Shown here: positions 11,178-21,884 of the stretch, piece by piece
Numbering within the stretch: the first letter of the stretch is position 1
How the letters are laid out: every line of letters starts with the position of its first letter
Source of the DNA: Lumnitzera littorea
Taxonomy: Eukaryota; Streptophyta; Magnoliopsida; Myrtales; Combretaceae
NCBI GenBank assembly: GCA_024138015.1
Contig: JAMXBB010000009.1
Coordinates: 11,798,052-11,862,051, forward strand
Length of the DNA: 64,000 nt
Direction: 5' to 3'
Made by a program: the position numbers and the translations under genes
Notes under the pieces: model-generated
Seen by the model: the letters and a program-made list of their open reading frames with translations, nothing else
What the model was told of the DNA's origin: nothing
Databases searched by the model: none

Positions 11178-12221
11178 ATTCTTTGTGTTAAGCAAGGCTC
11201 AAAGGCGACAATTCTTCCCCCAAATCAAGAGAACGGCTTTCCTCTTGCAGCTATACTCGACACAGTGGTAACTTATTAGCGTACTTTCTTTTTAAGAAAA
11301 AATTGGTTCTTTGCTTTCGTAACGCTGTATAATTCTCTCAGCATCCCAAAAGAACATTTTATTCTTACTCTTTTCCTGAATTTTCTTTGCCGCTTCTACA
11401 TCGTTCGGCATCAGATCGATATCTTTAGTATGAATTGGCTCAGTCTATTGGGTCTAGAAGTCCAGTTCTTCATTAGATGCTATTAACATAAATTTATCGT
11501 ACCACTCGTGGATCTTAAACTCTAACTCATTCATGAACTTCTGCCTATGCCTTACAGTAGCAAAGTACCACTTGTCAGGTTGCCTCCTAATCATGAAAAA
11601 AAAAACCAAAATAGTTAATGCATAGCCCTAACTTCGACTTCTTGGCAAACTATCTCAAAAGCTGCCAGAAGCCAATATATGTTAGGTGAGAACATACTCG
11701 GGACCACTCTAAAGTAGTTGAAGAAGCTCCTAACAAAAGCTAAGAAAGGGAAGTGCAACCCAAAATCCAAATACTTCAAGTATATATAGAACTTACGCTT
11801 TCTTAGGAAACTTACCCTCTCCTCCTCTCTCGGCCTCCTCAGAACCCATGATTCGGGAAGGTCTCACAAGTACTGATTGTACTTTGTTGATAGAACTGGT
11901 GGTTCTATCTAGAGAGTCACACAAGTAAGCTATGGTGTTGTACAAATACCTTACTGGGGATTGACCTTCCTTGTTCTTGGGATAATTATCTACGGCAAGC
12001 TTGTTGATCTGACTAAGTTTATCGCACCTTGCCTCAATGCTTTCATCAGAGTTGCCACAAGAGTGCGCTGCCTCGCTCCTTCTTTGGTGGGGGGGGGGTT
12101 GCCTTAGTTTCCATTGCTTTGGAGTCGGAAAGAACAAGTTGACGGGCAATGTTATGAACCATACCTGAATGTCTATGAATAGTAGTATCTCAAAAATTGA
12201 AGAACATAAGAGTGAAGACAA

Positions 12222-12635
12222 GAAAGGAAGAAAATATGGTTATGAAGACTAAGTTTGAATAGAAGTGAATCATGATGTCAAAGAGTCCTTCAAATATGGA
12301 CAATTCGCCCTCGTAACTGCAAACACTTTTCTGATATTAATGATCACTAATTTGATAAGTAGTGCAGATTGATGATGTGTGTCATGTCTTTGGAATCCAA
12401 TGATTGATAACCCTTTAATAGTTATTAAGTCTACAGGTATAGTGGTTATCGAGGTGATAGGTGTCATATCGCTTACTTTTTTATCTCTTCAATAGGCGGG
12501 AATTCAACAATTGTGACTTTTCGATTATGATGTGAACTGCCTTGCTCCCTCTTTTACTTAGCATCCAAAGAACTGCTCCTACTCGGCCTCTAGTGCATTA
12601 TATATTACTCCCTTTATCGATTACTCGAATATAGT
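12222..12635. other. Non-coding stretch before the Tat PPT
   Basis: Between the likely 5' end of the antisense gene and the polypurine tract. No convincing coding frame is seen. Any promoter for the antisense gene would lie here or in the 3' LTR, since both are upstream of it on the minus strand. Confidence 0.4.
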
Positions 12636-12649
12636 AGTTGGGGGGAAAA
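12636..12649 (+). promoter_or_regulatory. Polypurine tract of the Tat element
   Basis: The sequence agttggggggaaaa lies directly before the TGTTGATAG start of the 3' LTR. A purine run at this place primes plus-strand DNA synthesis in LTR retrotransposons. Confidence 0.8.
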
Positions 12650-13084
12650 TGTTGATAGTCCGTTTTTGTTTCCATCTTAGTTGTCTATTTGACTGCCAAC
12701 AAGCCGCATAATCTATATTCTCAGCACATCGCTGAGTGATCGACATTCTTAGCATTACACTGAGTAACTCAGATCTATTGTAGATTTGAATTCAAGTTCA
12801 TAGTATGAATAGTTATTACAAGCACGGTTATTATTACATAACTGCCCACTCTCCTTACATTTTAGAGAAGGTGTCTAATTAAGAAGCTTCCATGTGTCTT
12901 GGTAGTTATTCCGATAACTACTTCTTCAAACAAGATAATCTCTTATAAATATAGAAAAGGAACCTGGTAAGAGGGGGAGAATAACTCTTAATTTCTCAAC
13001 TCTATTAGTTCATTCCTACCTATTGACTTAAGCATCGGAGTGGCCATACCGAATTGGCTACTAAGTATTTGTCTTATCTTTGCA
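12650..13084 (+). mobile_element. 3' LTR of the Tat element (435 bp)
   Basis: It starts TGTTGATAGTCCG right after the PPT and ends ...CTTTGCA, giving TG...CA termini. Beyond it the G2 integrase reading frame starts on the minus strand, which marks the insertion edge. No partner 5' LTR was found in the window. Confidence 0.75.
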
Positions 13085-13092
13085 AGATATTT

Positions 13093-14285
13093 CTAAATCC
13101 AAAAATTCACCAACAACAGGCTTAACTTCTCCATTGAGCCAAACCGTCTAAGTCCTTTAAATGGGCTTATCTTAACATAAACATCTTCACCCACTTCAAA
13201 CTCTAATGGCCTCCTTTTCAAATCTGCCCAACTCTTATAACGGTCTTGAGCTTCCTTCATTTCTTGCCATACAATCTTAATCTTTTCACTTGTTTGATTA
13301 ATCATGTTAGGTCCAATCATTGCATACTCCTCATGATCCTAATACAGTGGCGATCTACATTTTCTCCCATATAGTGCTTCATAAGGTGCCATTTGTGTAG
13401 TTACACGGTAACTATTATTGTAGGCAAACTCTATTAATGGCAAGTATCTATCCTAATCACCTCCAAAATCTAACACATAAGCCTATAATATATCCTCTAG
13501 GGTTTGAATCGTTCGCTTAGATTGTTTATTTATTTGGGGGTGATAAGCTATACCAAATTGCAACTTTGTTCCCAAAGCTCTATTTAAATTCTCTCAGAAT
13601 TTGGATACAAACCAACTATCTCGATCAGAAACAATACTCTCTGGTACACCATGTAATTTTGCTATCACTTAGATATATAGCTTAGCCAACTTTTCCATTG
13701 AATCACCCGTCTGATAGGGTAAGAGGTGTGCACTCTTTGTTAATCTATTTACAACTACCTAGATTGAATCATAGCCAACTTGACTCCTTGGTAGTGTTAC
13801 CATGAAGTCCATAGTAATATGATCTCACTTTTATCTCGATACTTCTAAAGGTTGTAATGTTCTACCCGGTCTTTGATGCTTCGCTTTAACTTGTTCACAC
13901 ATAATACATTTTACCACATATTGTGCACATCTTTTTTCATTCCATTCCACCAAAACATGAGTTTTAAATCTTGTTACATCTTATTTCCTCCCGGGTACAT
14001 AGTATAACCTGTAATGTGTGCTTCATCCATGATTTGCCTCCTTATGTCGGGATCTCGTGGTACACATATCCTTTCTCTAAACTTTAATATATCTCTTCCA
14101 TCCACTTTGAAGTTAGAATCATTTCCTTTGCTTAATTTCTCTTTTATCTCTATTAGATCTGGATCTTCCTCTTGCTTTTGTTTAATTCTTTCTAATAAAG
14201 TAAGTTGCAATTCCAAATTCATTATCTGACTATTAGGTTCACACCCATTAAACCCAATTTTCAACTTTTCAAATTCATACACCAA
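13093..14285 (-). pseudogene. G2 integrase (broken, C-terminus cut off)
   Basis: The zinc-binding domain reads AHITGYTMYPGGNKMY then KCIMCEQVKAKHQRPG: the CxxC is kept, but the second histidine position is Tyr. The core keeps DHITMDFMVTLPRSQVGYDS and VSDRDSWFVSKF (two catalytic Asp). The third residue is lost: QSKRTIQTLED has Lys where the catalytic Glu belongs. The tail (13093-13320) reads DRYKSWADLKRRPLEFEVGE and SPFKGLRRFG, then ends at the Tat LTR. Several TAG/TAA stops interrupt the frame. Confidence 0.8.
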
Positions 14286-14319
14286 TTCACATTGAGAAGT
14301 TAACAGTAAGGCAGCTTGT

Positions 14320-15706
14320 TCATAATTTTTTTCGATTTAAAGCATCCGTTACTAGATTTGCTTTTCCAGGGTGGTAATTTATATTCAAATCATAATCCAT
14401 AATCAACTCTAAGCATCGCCTTTGTCTTAAATTCAACTCCTTTTGAGTAAAGAAATAGTTTAAACTCTTGTGATCAGTATATATCTCACATTGTTGTCTA
14501 TAGAGATAATGTCTCCAAATCTTTAAAGCAAACACCATGGCTGCTAACTCTAAGTCATGAGTTGGATGATTTCTTTCATGTAGCCTCAATTGTCATGATG
14601 CATATGCAATAAATTTTCTATCTTACATCAGTACACAACCTAATCTATTTCGAGAAGTATCACTATACACACTATAAGGTTTATCTAGATCAAAGAATGT
14701 TAATACTGGTGCTATAACCAATCATTTCTTCAACTCTTGAAAACTCAGTTCACAATCTTCACTCCATTCAAATTTTATATCTTTCTGAGTCAGTCGAGTC
14801 AATGACTTAGCAATTTTGGAAAAATCTTTTATGAATCATCGATAGTATCCAACCACACCTAGAAAACTACTTATCTTTGTAATAATAGTTGGTTGCTTCC
14901 GATCCATTATTGCTTTCATCTTATTAGGGTTTACAGAGATTCCTTTACTAGATACAATGTGACTTAGAAAACAAATTTTATCCAACCAAAAATCACAATT
15001 ACTCAACTTAACATACAGTTTATTCTCCCTCAATTTCTGTAATGCTAGTTGTAAATGCTCTGCATGCTCCTCCTTGATTTTTGAATAAATCAAAATATCA
15101 TCAATAAACACTATAACAAATTTATTCAAATATGGTTGATATATGCGATTCATTAAGTCCATGAACATGGCCAGGGCATTGGTTAAACTGAATGACATCA
15201 CTAAAAATTCATAATGACTATATTGGGTTCTAAATGCAATTTTAAGAACATCTTTCGGCTTAACTCATAATTGATGATATCCTAATAACTTTAGAAAATA
15301 CAGTTGCACCTTGTAGTTGATAAAACAAATCATTAATGTAGGATAATGGATACCTATTCTTAATGGTAACCTTATTTAATTCCTATTAGTTTATGCACAA
15401 TCTCATGGTACTATCTTTCTTTTTCACAAAAAATACCGGTGCTCCTCATGATGAAATGCTTGGACAAATAAATCTCTTATCCAATAGCTCTTGAAGTTGT
15501 TTCTTTAGTTCTTAAAGTTCCATAGGTGACACCTGATATAGAGCTTTAGAAATAGGTTTAGTTCTAAGAACTAACTTTATAGTGAAGTCAAACTTTCGAT
15601 GTGGAGCTAAACTTGGTAAATCTTCTAGAAATATATCCAAAAATTTACACACTACCAATATGTCTGCTACCTTGGGTGCCTTTTTCTTTACTTCTATGGC
15701 AAACAC
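14320..15706 (-). pseudogene. G2 reverse transcriptase and RNase H (broken)
   Basis: The pre-RT part (15512-15706) has DLPSLAPHRKFDFTI. The palm region (14836-15201) holds VIVFIDDILIYSK with an intact IDD triad and SFLGVVGYYR at the end of the connection. RNase H (14320-14589) shows EIYTDHKSLNYFFTQ and the HPGKANLVTDALNRKK end. The fingers region between 15201 and 15512 is frameshifted. Confidence 0.85.
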
Positions 15707-16140
15707 CCAATAGAATCTCTAATCATTTTTTTTTTCCTTTATCTCATACAGTTCATCACATATCTCCATTATAGCTAAATCTAATTTGCTTTAACCAGCT
15801 TTTCCTTGAAATACCATTTCTCCATCATTAAGAGTAATAGTTTTACTTCTACATTCTATAATCACTTTATTCTTAGACAACCAATTTATTCCCACTATTA
15901 CATTATAATTTTGTAAAGGTAATATTATAAGACTTATAAGGTACTCTTTCTCTTAAATCTTAATTTTACCATCAGCTGCCACTTCTCGGGTTGTTACCTT
16001 CTCCCTAGTAGGAGTTTTAACATTATAAGTTGTATTAATCTTAACCACACTAATCTCCTGTCAATTTACAAATTTTTTACTCGCAAAAGAATGAGATGCA
16101 TTAGTAACAAATAATATAAAAGCAGGTTATCCATTTATCA
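15707..16140 (-). pseudogene. G2 aspartic protease (active site lost)
   Basis: The minus strand reads AFILFVTNASHSFASKKFVN where Del/Tekay proteases have a D-S/T-G active site, so Asp and Gly of the triad are Val and Asn here. The second half reads NVIVGINWLSKNKVIIECR, close to the family's VILGMDWL block. Stops at about 15780, 15955 and 16060 break it. The assignment rests on position between gag and RT and these two motifs. Confidence 0.7.
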
Positions 16141-16239
16141 GTACATTTCCTGGAATGCACTAATGCTATGATTACTAACTAAACTTGCATTCATAATTCT
16201 TAAAATACAAATACTTCAATTTAATTCACACTTAAAATA

Positions 16240-17595
16240 TCATCAAAATAAATAGTCTAAGTACGTATCTATCATAAGGCCTTTATCATTTTCTTCTTCA
16301 ACTACTATAATCTCTTCAGCATCATCATGGTAGTACTCCTCCATCCAATCTGCAAAATCCTCATCCCCTTTAGCTCCCATATCCTCCAAGGAAAAAATAC
16401 GAGCGGGTGTGATTGTGTTATCAGAACCTTTTATCCTTTTAGTTTCTTGTCTAAACTATAGACAATATCTAGAGAAATGTCCCTTTCTACCACATTTGTT
16501 ACACTTCATAAGTTTCAATTCTGGGCATGCTCATAGCATATGGTTTTGATCTCCACATATAAAACATTTTCTTTTAAACTGAGCACAGTTTCTTGGAAAA
16601 TGATTTGCGCTACACTTTCGTCATTTGACATTACCATCCTTATTATAAAAACTCAAACTAGGCACTGACTGTGTTGAGCTACTAGCTAAAGTTGCTGGTT
16701 TCCTTCTCTTCTGTCTAAAACTGTTAGTGATACTAGGATATGATCTCTTATATGATGCATCGCGTTGATAACTCTTGTTAATCTTTTGACTCTACACTAC
16801 TTGCACTCTTATATGATTATCTTCTAGTTGCCTCATCTTATCTACCACTTTATTATAAGCGGTAAAACCATAATCTAACAGCTTGCAACACATTGTGGGG
16901 TCAAATCTAGTAAGGAATAGATCATTCATTAATTTAATATTATCTCGGTACGAATCAAGTGCATATTGTAATCATTTTTTAAACTCAGTTTCATACCAAT
17001 TTACACTTATACCTCCCTTATTTAGCTCAAATAAATCTCACACCATCCTATTTTGAACACTATGGGGAAAATACTCTTTCTTAAATTCTTCTTTAAGCCT
17101 TTGCCAAGTAATATTATTCCCTAATTGCCTTGCTTTCGGGTCCTACTATACTATAGTAGCTAACTTTAACATAAAAGTGCCCTATGATAACTTTTAGGAT
17201 TTAAGAACTTTAAAAGCCTTATAACTCCGCTCAATTTAGGTTAGCCAATCATCAGCTAATGTTGGCTTGCCCATTTCCCCCTCAAAATAACAATTGGCTT
17301 TTATAAACTCAAGAGGCTTATTTACCTCTTGTGGTCACTCCATCCTTTGTTCAGCCTCTTGAGATCTCTTGTTTCCTATATTACTACCAATCATAAGATG
17401 TTGGATCAACATTTCTTATTGCCTTATCATCGTATGTATACTGGTAAGTATTTGTCCGATAGGTAACTTCTTTTGCAGAAGTAGTAGGGATATATCCTAT
17501 CTATTTTGTTCTCTAGTGGGTGATGATACTTGTAGTGGAAGGTTTTGATTTTCTTTGATTCCTCCATTATGACTCTCTTTTGCAGCTTTAGGCAT
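16240..17595 (-). pseudogene. G2 gag with two zinc knuckles (broken)
   Basis: Gag forms the capsid-like particle and binds the element RNA. The frame starts MPKAAKESHNGGIKENQNL at 17595. The capsid part has MEWPQEVNKPLEFIKANCYF, QRLKEEFKKEYFPHSVQ and FLTRFDPTMCCKLLDYG. Two CCHC knuckles lie at about 16460-16570: C-FI-C-GDQN-H-xxxx-C (with a stop inside) and CNKCGRKGHFSRYC (intact). An acidic tail (EEYYHDDAEEIIVVEEENDK) ends the region near 16270. About ten stops, mainly TAG, interrupt it. Confidence 0.8.
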
Positions 17596-17599
17596 ACTT

Positions 17600-18160
17600 A
17601 CTTAATATTTATAACTTATAACCTTGCATACATATCTATTTATAAGTTATCCCATTCCTTAGGTTTATAAACTTTCAGAAATTAATAAATTCTTGCAAAA
17701 TGTGCTTATATAAAATAGTAATACTATTATCATTTTAATCAAAATACATAATAGATCTAACTTCCACTATTAACTTGATTCAACCTTTACATCATTGTAG
17801 CTGGTTACAACTTCAAAAAGAAAAAGGTACAACTCGATAAACTTTTGAATACATACATAAGATTTACAACTCGATTACATCATTACTTACAAAATCTAGT
17901 ACAAACTTGATCTTACAACTGTACAATACAAAAGTTATATCAACCTAGTTACATTAGACTCGATTACATTAGACTCTTTTACAACATACATTTAACTTGA
18001 TCCACAAGCTACAAAAAATATCAAAAGTAAAAAATACACCAAATGATCCAAAATACATTAGTTTCGACTAAAATTCTACTAGATCATACCTAAAGATCTA
18101 ACTAACAAAGTCAGTCATCCAACTACGACTAATCCTTATTTGAACAATCTGTGGTAGTTG
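17600..18160 (-). other. G2 spacer between the extra ORF and gag
   Basis: AT-rich with repeated short 'tacaactcgattaca'-like phrases around 17830-17980. No coding frame. It lies between the end of the acidic extra ORF (18162) and the gag start (17595). Confidence 0.4.
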
Positions 18161-18161
18161 C

Positions 18162-18464
18162 CTAATCAAAGTAATCATAATCCATATGACCTTCTACTAA
18201 GTTATCCTCCTCCTCATCATTTGCTTCAGAACTTATGGATATTATCTCTGGACTCTTAGGGATCATAATCACCTCATGCACCTCATCATCAGACTCAACT
18301 GCATTTCCATTCCCCATCCTAGCTATCCCGGTGTTTTCTATCACCTGCATAACCAAAGCATGAATATCTACACTAGGTTCATTTTCATTCTCCATCTCTT
18401 GATCCTCTTCTTCAAGATCTTCTTCCTCAGGATCTTCCTCTACATTAGTCTCACCCTCTTGATG
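18162..18464 (-). pseudogene. G2 extra ORF upstream of gag, 3' part (acidic tail)
   Basis: The minus-strand frame contains a very acidic stretch (EEDPEEEDLEEEDQEMENEN), then PSVDIHALVMQVIENTG, and stops at 18162 after GHMDYDYFD. Its first 126 bp (18339-18464) are repeated at 26573-26698, where the frame continues upstream into the 5' part of the same ORF. The ORF was therefore split by the Athila-type element between. Without that insertion the ORF would lie directly upstream of gag on the same strand. No known family is recognised. Confidence 0.55.
18339..18464. repeat. 126 bp flanking duplication, left copy
   Basis: It matches 26573-26698 over 126 bp with 6 mismatches, 5 of them transitions, and no gap. 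It abuts the left LTR of the Athila-derived element; the last bases (ttgatg) overlap the LTR start, so the exact junction is ambiguous. Confidence 0.9.
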
Positions 18465-19702
18465 CAAGGCAAGTATACCTATCGGTTTTAATATAGCGGA
18501 TGTGAGTTCGAGTCGATTCCTTAGAGACTTCAAGTACTAATATTAACCTTCGCTCTATTATCTAATCGGAAAATTATGATGAGTTGAATGAATTAAAAAT
18601 ACTAAAATTAATAAACTAACCTAATTATGAGACTTGATTAAGCAATTTAAAAAGCGATAAAACTAAGAACGACTTCAAGAAAGCAATAACGTATTTAGGA
18701 ATTATTTCCCCTAGTATTTAACATGTGACCGCTTAAAATGTATCCAATTCAATTTCTATTATTCTTGACCAAAGGGATTCACAATTAAAGTTAACACCTT
18801 TCTTAAGCATATTAATCCTAATCCTAAATTATTTACCGGAATCTCTTCACTTAGTAATATAATTTAGAATCGCATTAATATATAATGAATTCCCACACAA
18901 AAAAATAACTTTCTGCAAGAAACATGTATCTTATCTCTAAGTATACATGTAATTCTCTCCAATTATGTCAAGATCTCATTACACATGTGATTTCTCAATC
19001 ATCATGCATAATTTCATAGATTGATACCCTAGAAATATCAATTAACAATTAAATAATATAATTGAATCAAGAAAAGATAGAAACTCTATTGAAAATTATC
19101 AATCAATCTAATAGTCACACGAAATCCTAGGTTTCACAATCCTAAATACAAGAATTTTAAGCTATCATAATGAAATTAAAAACGAATTGCAACAAAATTA
19201 ATAAATAAAACATGAAAACCCCCTTTTGTTGATGATGAATCTCTTTAATCTTAAAGTTGGGTGTTGCTTTCGCCTTTTTCTTCTCCTTCTCTTCAAGTCT
19301 CTTCTCTTTTGAATATCCAAAGTTGTGTGCGAAACTCTAATATGTCCTTTTATATTGTATTGTAAGGTTTTTTTTTTTTTGTCACTAGATACAGCCTGGG
19401 ACACAGTCATGTCCTCAGATCATTTAACTTTCTGACCTTGGCAAATCTTCTTGAATGGACATAGCTTGGGGACACAGTTGTGTCTTAAACTGTGTAATTT
19501 CAAAACTTCATAACTCATTCATTTGAACTCTAAATTAAGTGAAACTTGATTCCTTTTCTTCGTTTTCAATCTAAGAACGCATTCAAACCTTGAAATCAAA
19601 ATTTTACTCAATTAAGTATCAATTTCTTTAAAAAAAAATCAAAGATGTAAGGGAAATACTATAAAATCACTATATGAAATGTGTTTAAAATAAGAGTTAT
19701 CA
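18460..19702 (-). repeat. 3' LTR of the Athila-derived element (left copy)
   Basis: It starts TGATGCAAGG and ends AGAGTTATCA on the plus strand. It pairs with 25328-26570 at the same length. It holds two copies of a dyad motif (GGGACACagtcATGTCC at about 19398, GGGGACACagttGTGTC at about 19466). An Arg/Lys-rich open frame in both copies (19198-19410 here) looks like a by-product of LTR identity. Confidence 0.92.
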
Positions 19703-19717
19703 AACTTCCCCACACTT
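19703..19717 (-). promoter_or_regulatory. Polypurine tract of the Athila-derived element
   Basis: Read on the minus strand AAGTGTGGGGAAGTT lies directly before the TGATAACTC start of the 3' LTR. Confidence 0.75.
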
Positions 19718-20214
19718 GAGCATTTGCTTGTCCTTAAGCAAATAAATCAAAACAAAATTTTTAGGACAAGAAACACTACATAAAATTTCTCATTACTTAG
19801 GAAACTAGTGAACAAATACACTTGACCCGAAGAAAAGTAAGAAAATTATTTTCAATTAACTTACAATAATAAAGTCAACCAATTTCACCCTTAACAATAT
19901 CATAATTTCACTTGACCATATTCGAATGCTCCAACAATACTTAATACTAGAGTTTATTAGTTAATTTATAGAAGTAAAAGTTTTCCCGAGTTATTTAATT
20001 AAGGATTCCTAAACTAGAAATTAGATTTAACATCTCAATAATTGAGAAAGAGTCATAAAAATTTTGTCCATTTGACTAAAGTGTATACAATTCTCTCTTT
20101 AATCTCATCAAGTACCATAATCTAAAACAAACACATTTTATATCTACTCATCCTCTAATCATCCCCTTAGTTCATGCTTTTGTTGGGAGGTCTTTTAAAT
20201 TTACTTTATTTAAG

Positions 20215-20425
20215 CACAAGTGTTGGTAGAGGGAAAGAATCTCTCTCTTCTGACGAACCAAGACCGATCCATACCAACTTATCTCTTATATTGATAGCGG
20301 GAAATAACCTTGCTCTTCTGACGGACCAAGGTCGATCCATACTAATTTTTTTTCATTAGTATTGGCATTGGGACTCAATCTCGCTCTTTTGACGGACCAA
20401 GATGGATCCTTACCAATTTTTTCTA
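20215..20425. repeat. Three-copy tandem repeat, 65-75 bp unit
   Basis: Three units share 'ctcttctgacggaccaagg' followed by 'tcgatccataccaa'. The last landmark falls near 20265, 20333 and 20405, a period of about 68-72 bp. It lies in the 3' region of the Athila-derived element. Confidence 0.8.
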
Positions 20426-21048
20426 TTCATACACTTGTTATTACTTTTGACCTCCAATTATTGTGATTTTTTAGGGGTTTCTCAAAAGAAGATTTTCATT
20501 TGTTTGTTTGTTTGCTAAAAATTAGAGGGCTCTAAAAATTTCTAAGAGATAGGTATACATAAAAGTAAAATTAAAAATAACCATGACTAACTCTCAACTA
20601 GTGATATTGTTCCAATCTCAAGTCTTAGAGTCCCAAGCTAAATAACTCGTAACTTTGCCCTCCAAAGATTTGATTAATCAATTCTAGTAAAGTATAATAA
20701 GATCAATAATGATCAAGACGACATAGTTGATGGTAAGTTAACTTAAAAATTAATTAGGTCAAATGTGAATAATTGGTCTCCTAAATAGTAACAAATTCAT
20801 ATATATTCTTTCCTCACACTTAATAACATACATTATTCTCAATGTACGACTAAGAAAGCACAATAGGAAGATATCAAACAATTATAAAAGATATCATAGG
20901 GAAAAAGGAAATACATATATTAAAAAAGAAACTAATACTTCCTTGCCAGTCGAAAATAATACGAAGAAGTTTATAACTAGGAGGCCATCGTTATTACATG
21001 TCTAATTGCACATGCTTTGGCCAACGAAAAATAAAAAAAAAAAATGAA

Positions 21049-21234
21049 TTAAGAAGAGGGATTTGAATTGGTCTCTTCATTATCCTCATCAGATGGTGCA
21101 TCCACCATGGTTTCATCATCATCTTTTTCACTACCCTCAGCATCCTCTTCATTACCCCCAACTTCCTCTTCACTACCCTCATCATCCTCTTCTTTACTCT
21201 TACTATCCTCATTATTTGCATCCGATTCTTTCAT
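21049..21234 (-). CDS. Small acidic open frame in the Athila-derived 3' region (uncertain)
   Basis: A 61-codon frame starting MKESDANNEDSKSKEEDD. It is mostly E, D, S, G and N, in repeats of about 11 codons (EVGGNEEDAEGSEKDDDE), and ends ETNSNPSS. The low complexity arises from a GAA/GAT-rich minisatellite-like DNA stretch, so the frame may be open by composition alone. No family is recognised and no start context supports it. Confidence 0.2.
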   Translation of the reverse strand: MKESDANNEDSKSKEEDDEGSEEEVGGNEEDAEGSEKDDDETMVDAPSDEDNEETNSNPSS

Positions 21235-21884
21235 CTAGTTCAAACTAATACAAAGTTATAAAGGAGTAGAAGTGATGGATATTAAAAGAAATCTCATTGG
21301 GACATTTGAACAAACATATAGAGTGCATCCATAAAACTAGTTAGGGTAAAAGAAATGGTTAGCAAATTCATCCAACTAATTATACATTAGACTCATTACA
21401 TTGCGATCTTCTTGAAAAGAAGGCATCTCAATACATCAAAAACCCTAAATGTCCTAAAATCACTCTCACAATTGTAACCCTAAATAGCATAATTGAATAA
21501 TTGACATTGAATTTGCAAACAAAATTTGTGTTTGATACATCATAAAGTAATATCTAGCCATAAAAGGCATCATAAAGGCATGTACATCTATCAACACAAG
21601 GCAAATGTGTATGTCTATCATGAAAGAATAAAAACTAAGTAAATTCTCAAATAAAATTCATGGACCAATTCACAAAAGACCTAAATTTCAATTACCTAAG
21701 CATGCCTAAACAATGATGAAAACAAAGCATGAACAAGAGAAAGCATAAAAAAATTAGAAGAACTTACTTGGATCGGGAACATGAGGAGAAGATGAAAGGT
21801 GAAGTTAAATTGTGTATGTCTATAAGGGTTTGAGAGGGTGTATGTATGTTTTGATAATATTGTGCAGTGCGTGTACTAATTCGT

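Larger units (their letters stand above)
9527..12221 (-). pseudogene. Intron-containing antisense extra gene of the Tat element (gypsy-type 'transposase' domain plus coiled coil)
   Basis: On the minus strand, antisense to pol. The N-terminal part (about 11400-11900) resembles the plant 'putative gypsy type transposon' domain (PF04195, from memory): FPFLAFVRSFFNYFRVVPSMF, then WYFATVRHRQKF. A basic linker rich in K (KEKGKKSKADK) follows. The C-terminal half (about 9800-10230) is a long heptad-like coiled coil (KELETNNSNLQSHVIKLEE), and the frame ends VDSDSRP-stop at 9527. Three GT-AG introns, 11109-11177, 10362-10430 and 10238-10307, each rejoin the frame in phase 0. A 1-base frame change near 11800, another between about 10620 and 10740 and several stops make this copy a pseudogene. 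The N-terminal limit is uncertain. Its function is unknown; extra ORFs of this kind occur in plant Ty3/gypsy elements. Confidence 0.7.
5579..13084 (+). mobile_element. Tat/Retand-type Ty3/gypsy element, 5'-truncated, with antisense extra gene
   Basis: On the plus strand the order is: end of the protease linker, RT, RNase H, a second RNase H, integrase (to about 8928), a minisatellite, an antisense gene (9527 to about 12200), a polypurine tract (12636-12649) and a 435 bp 3' LTR (12650-13084). A second RNase H and an extra ORF between pol and the 3' LTR are marks of the Tat group of plant gypsy elements. There is no 5' LTR, PBS, gag or intact protease: the left edge butts directly onto an LTR of another family. 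On the right the LTR ends within the G2 integrase, so the element was inserted into G2. Confidence 0.85.
13085..17595 (-). mobile_element. G2: chromovirus-like Ty3/gypsy element, gag-pol body (decayed)
   Basis: On the minus strand: gag from an ATG at 17593-17595, two zinc knuckles, protease, RT, RNase H and integrase. The integrase is cut by the Tat insertion at 13084, and its C-terminal end and the adjoining 3' region are not found intact. Upstream of gag the element continues with a leader and an extra ORF that another insertion splits. All domains are collinear with Del/Tekay-type chromoviruses, but each carries stops. Confidence 0.85.

Noticed and set aside
11777..11800. Second GTAAGT-type donor sites in the antisense gene (AAGC|GTAAGTTC and GAGG|GTAAGTTT)
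   Set aside because: The following sequence is coding in the next frame (KYLDFGLHFPFLAFV), so a 1-base frame change explains the site better than an intron.
12061..12221. Upstream end of the minus-strand frame beginning MSSLLCSSIFEIL
   Set aside because: As a start codon it is not supported: the hydrophobic leader precedes a G-run and a likely frame change, so the real N-terminus of the antisense gene may be near 12100.
18462..18533. Open frame running from the LTR end into the acidic G2 ORF
   Set aside because: A chance read-through across the insertion junction. The upstream codons are LTR sequence and the true 5' part of the ORF lies at 26571-27240.
19198..19410. Arg/Lys-rich open frame present in both LTRs of the Athila-derived element (other copy 26066-26341)
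   Set aside because: Its presence in both copies follows from LTR identity. The lengths and starts differ, the amino acid make-up reflects purine-rich DNA, and no family is recognised.
21049..21248. Plus-strand His/Pro-rich frame opposite the acidic frame
   Set aside because: A mirror of the same low-complexity DNA; no start context or family.
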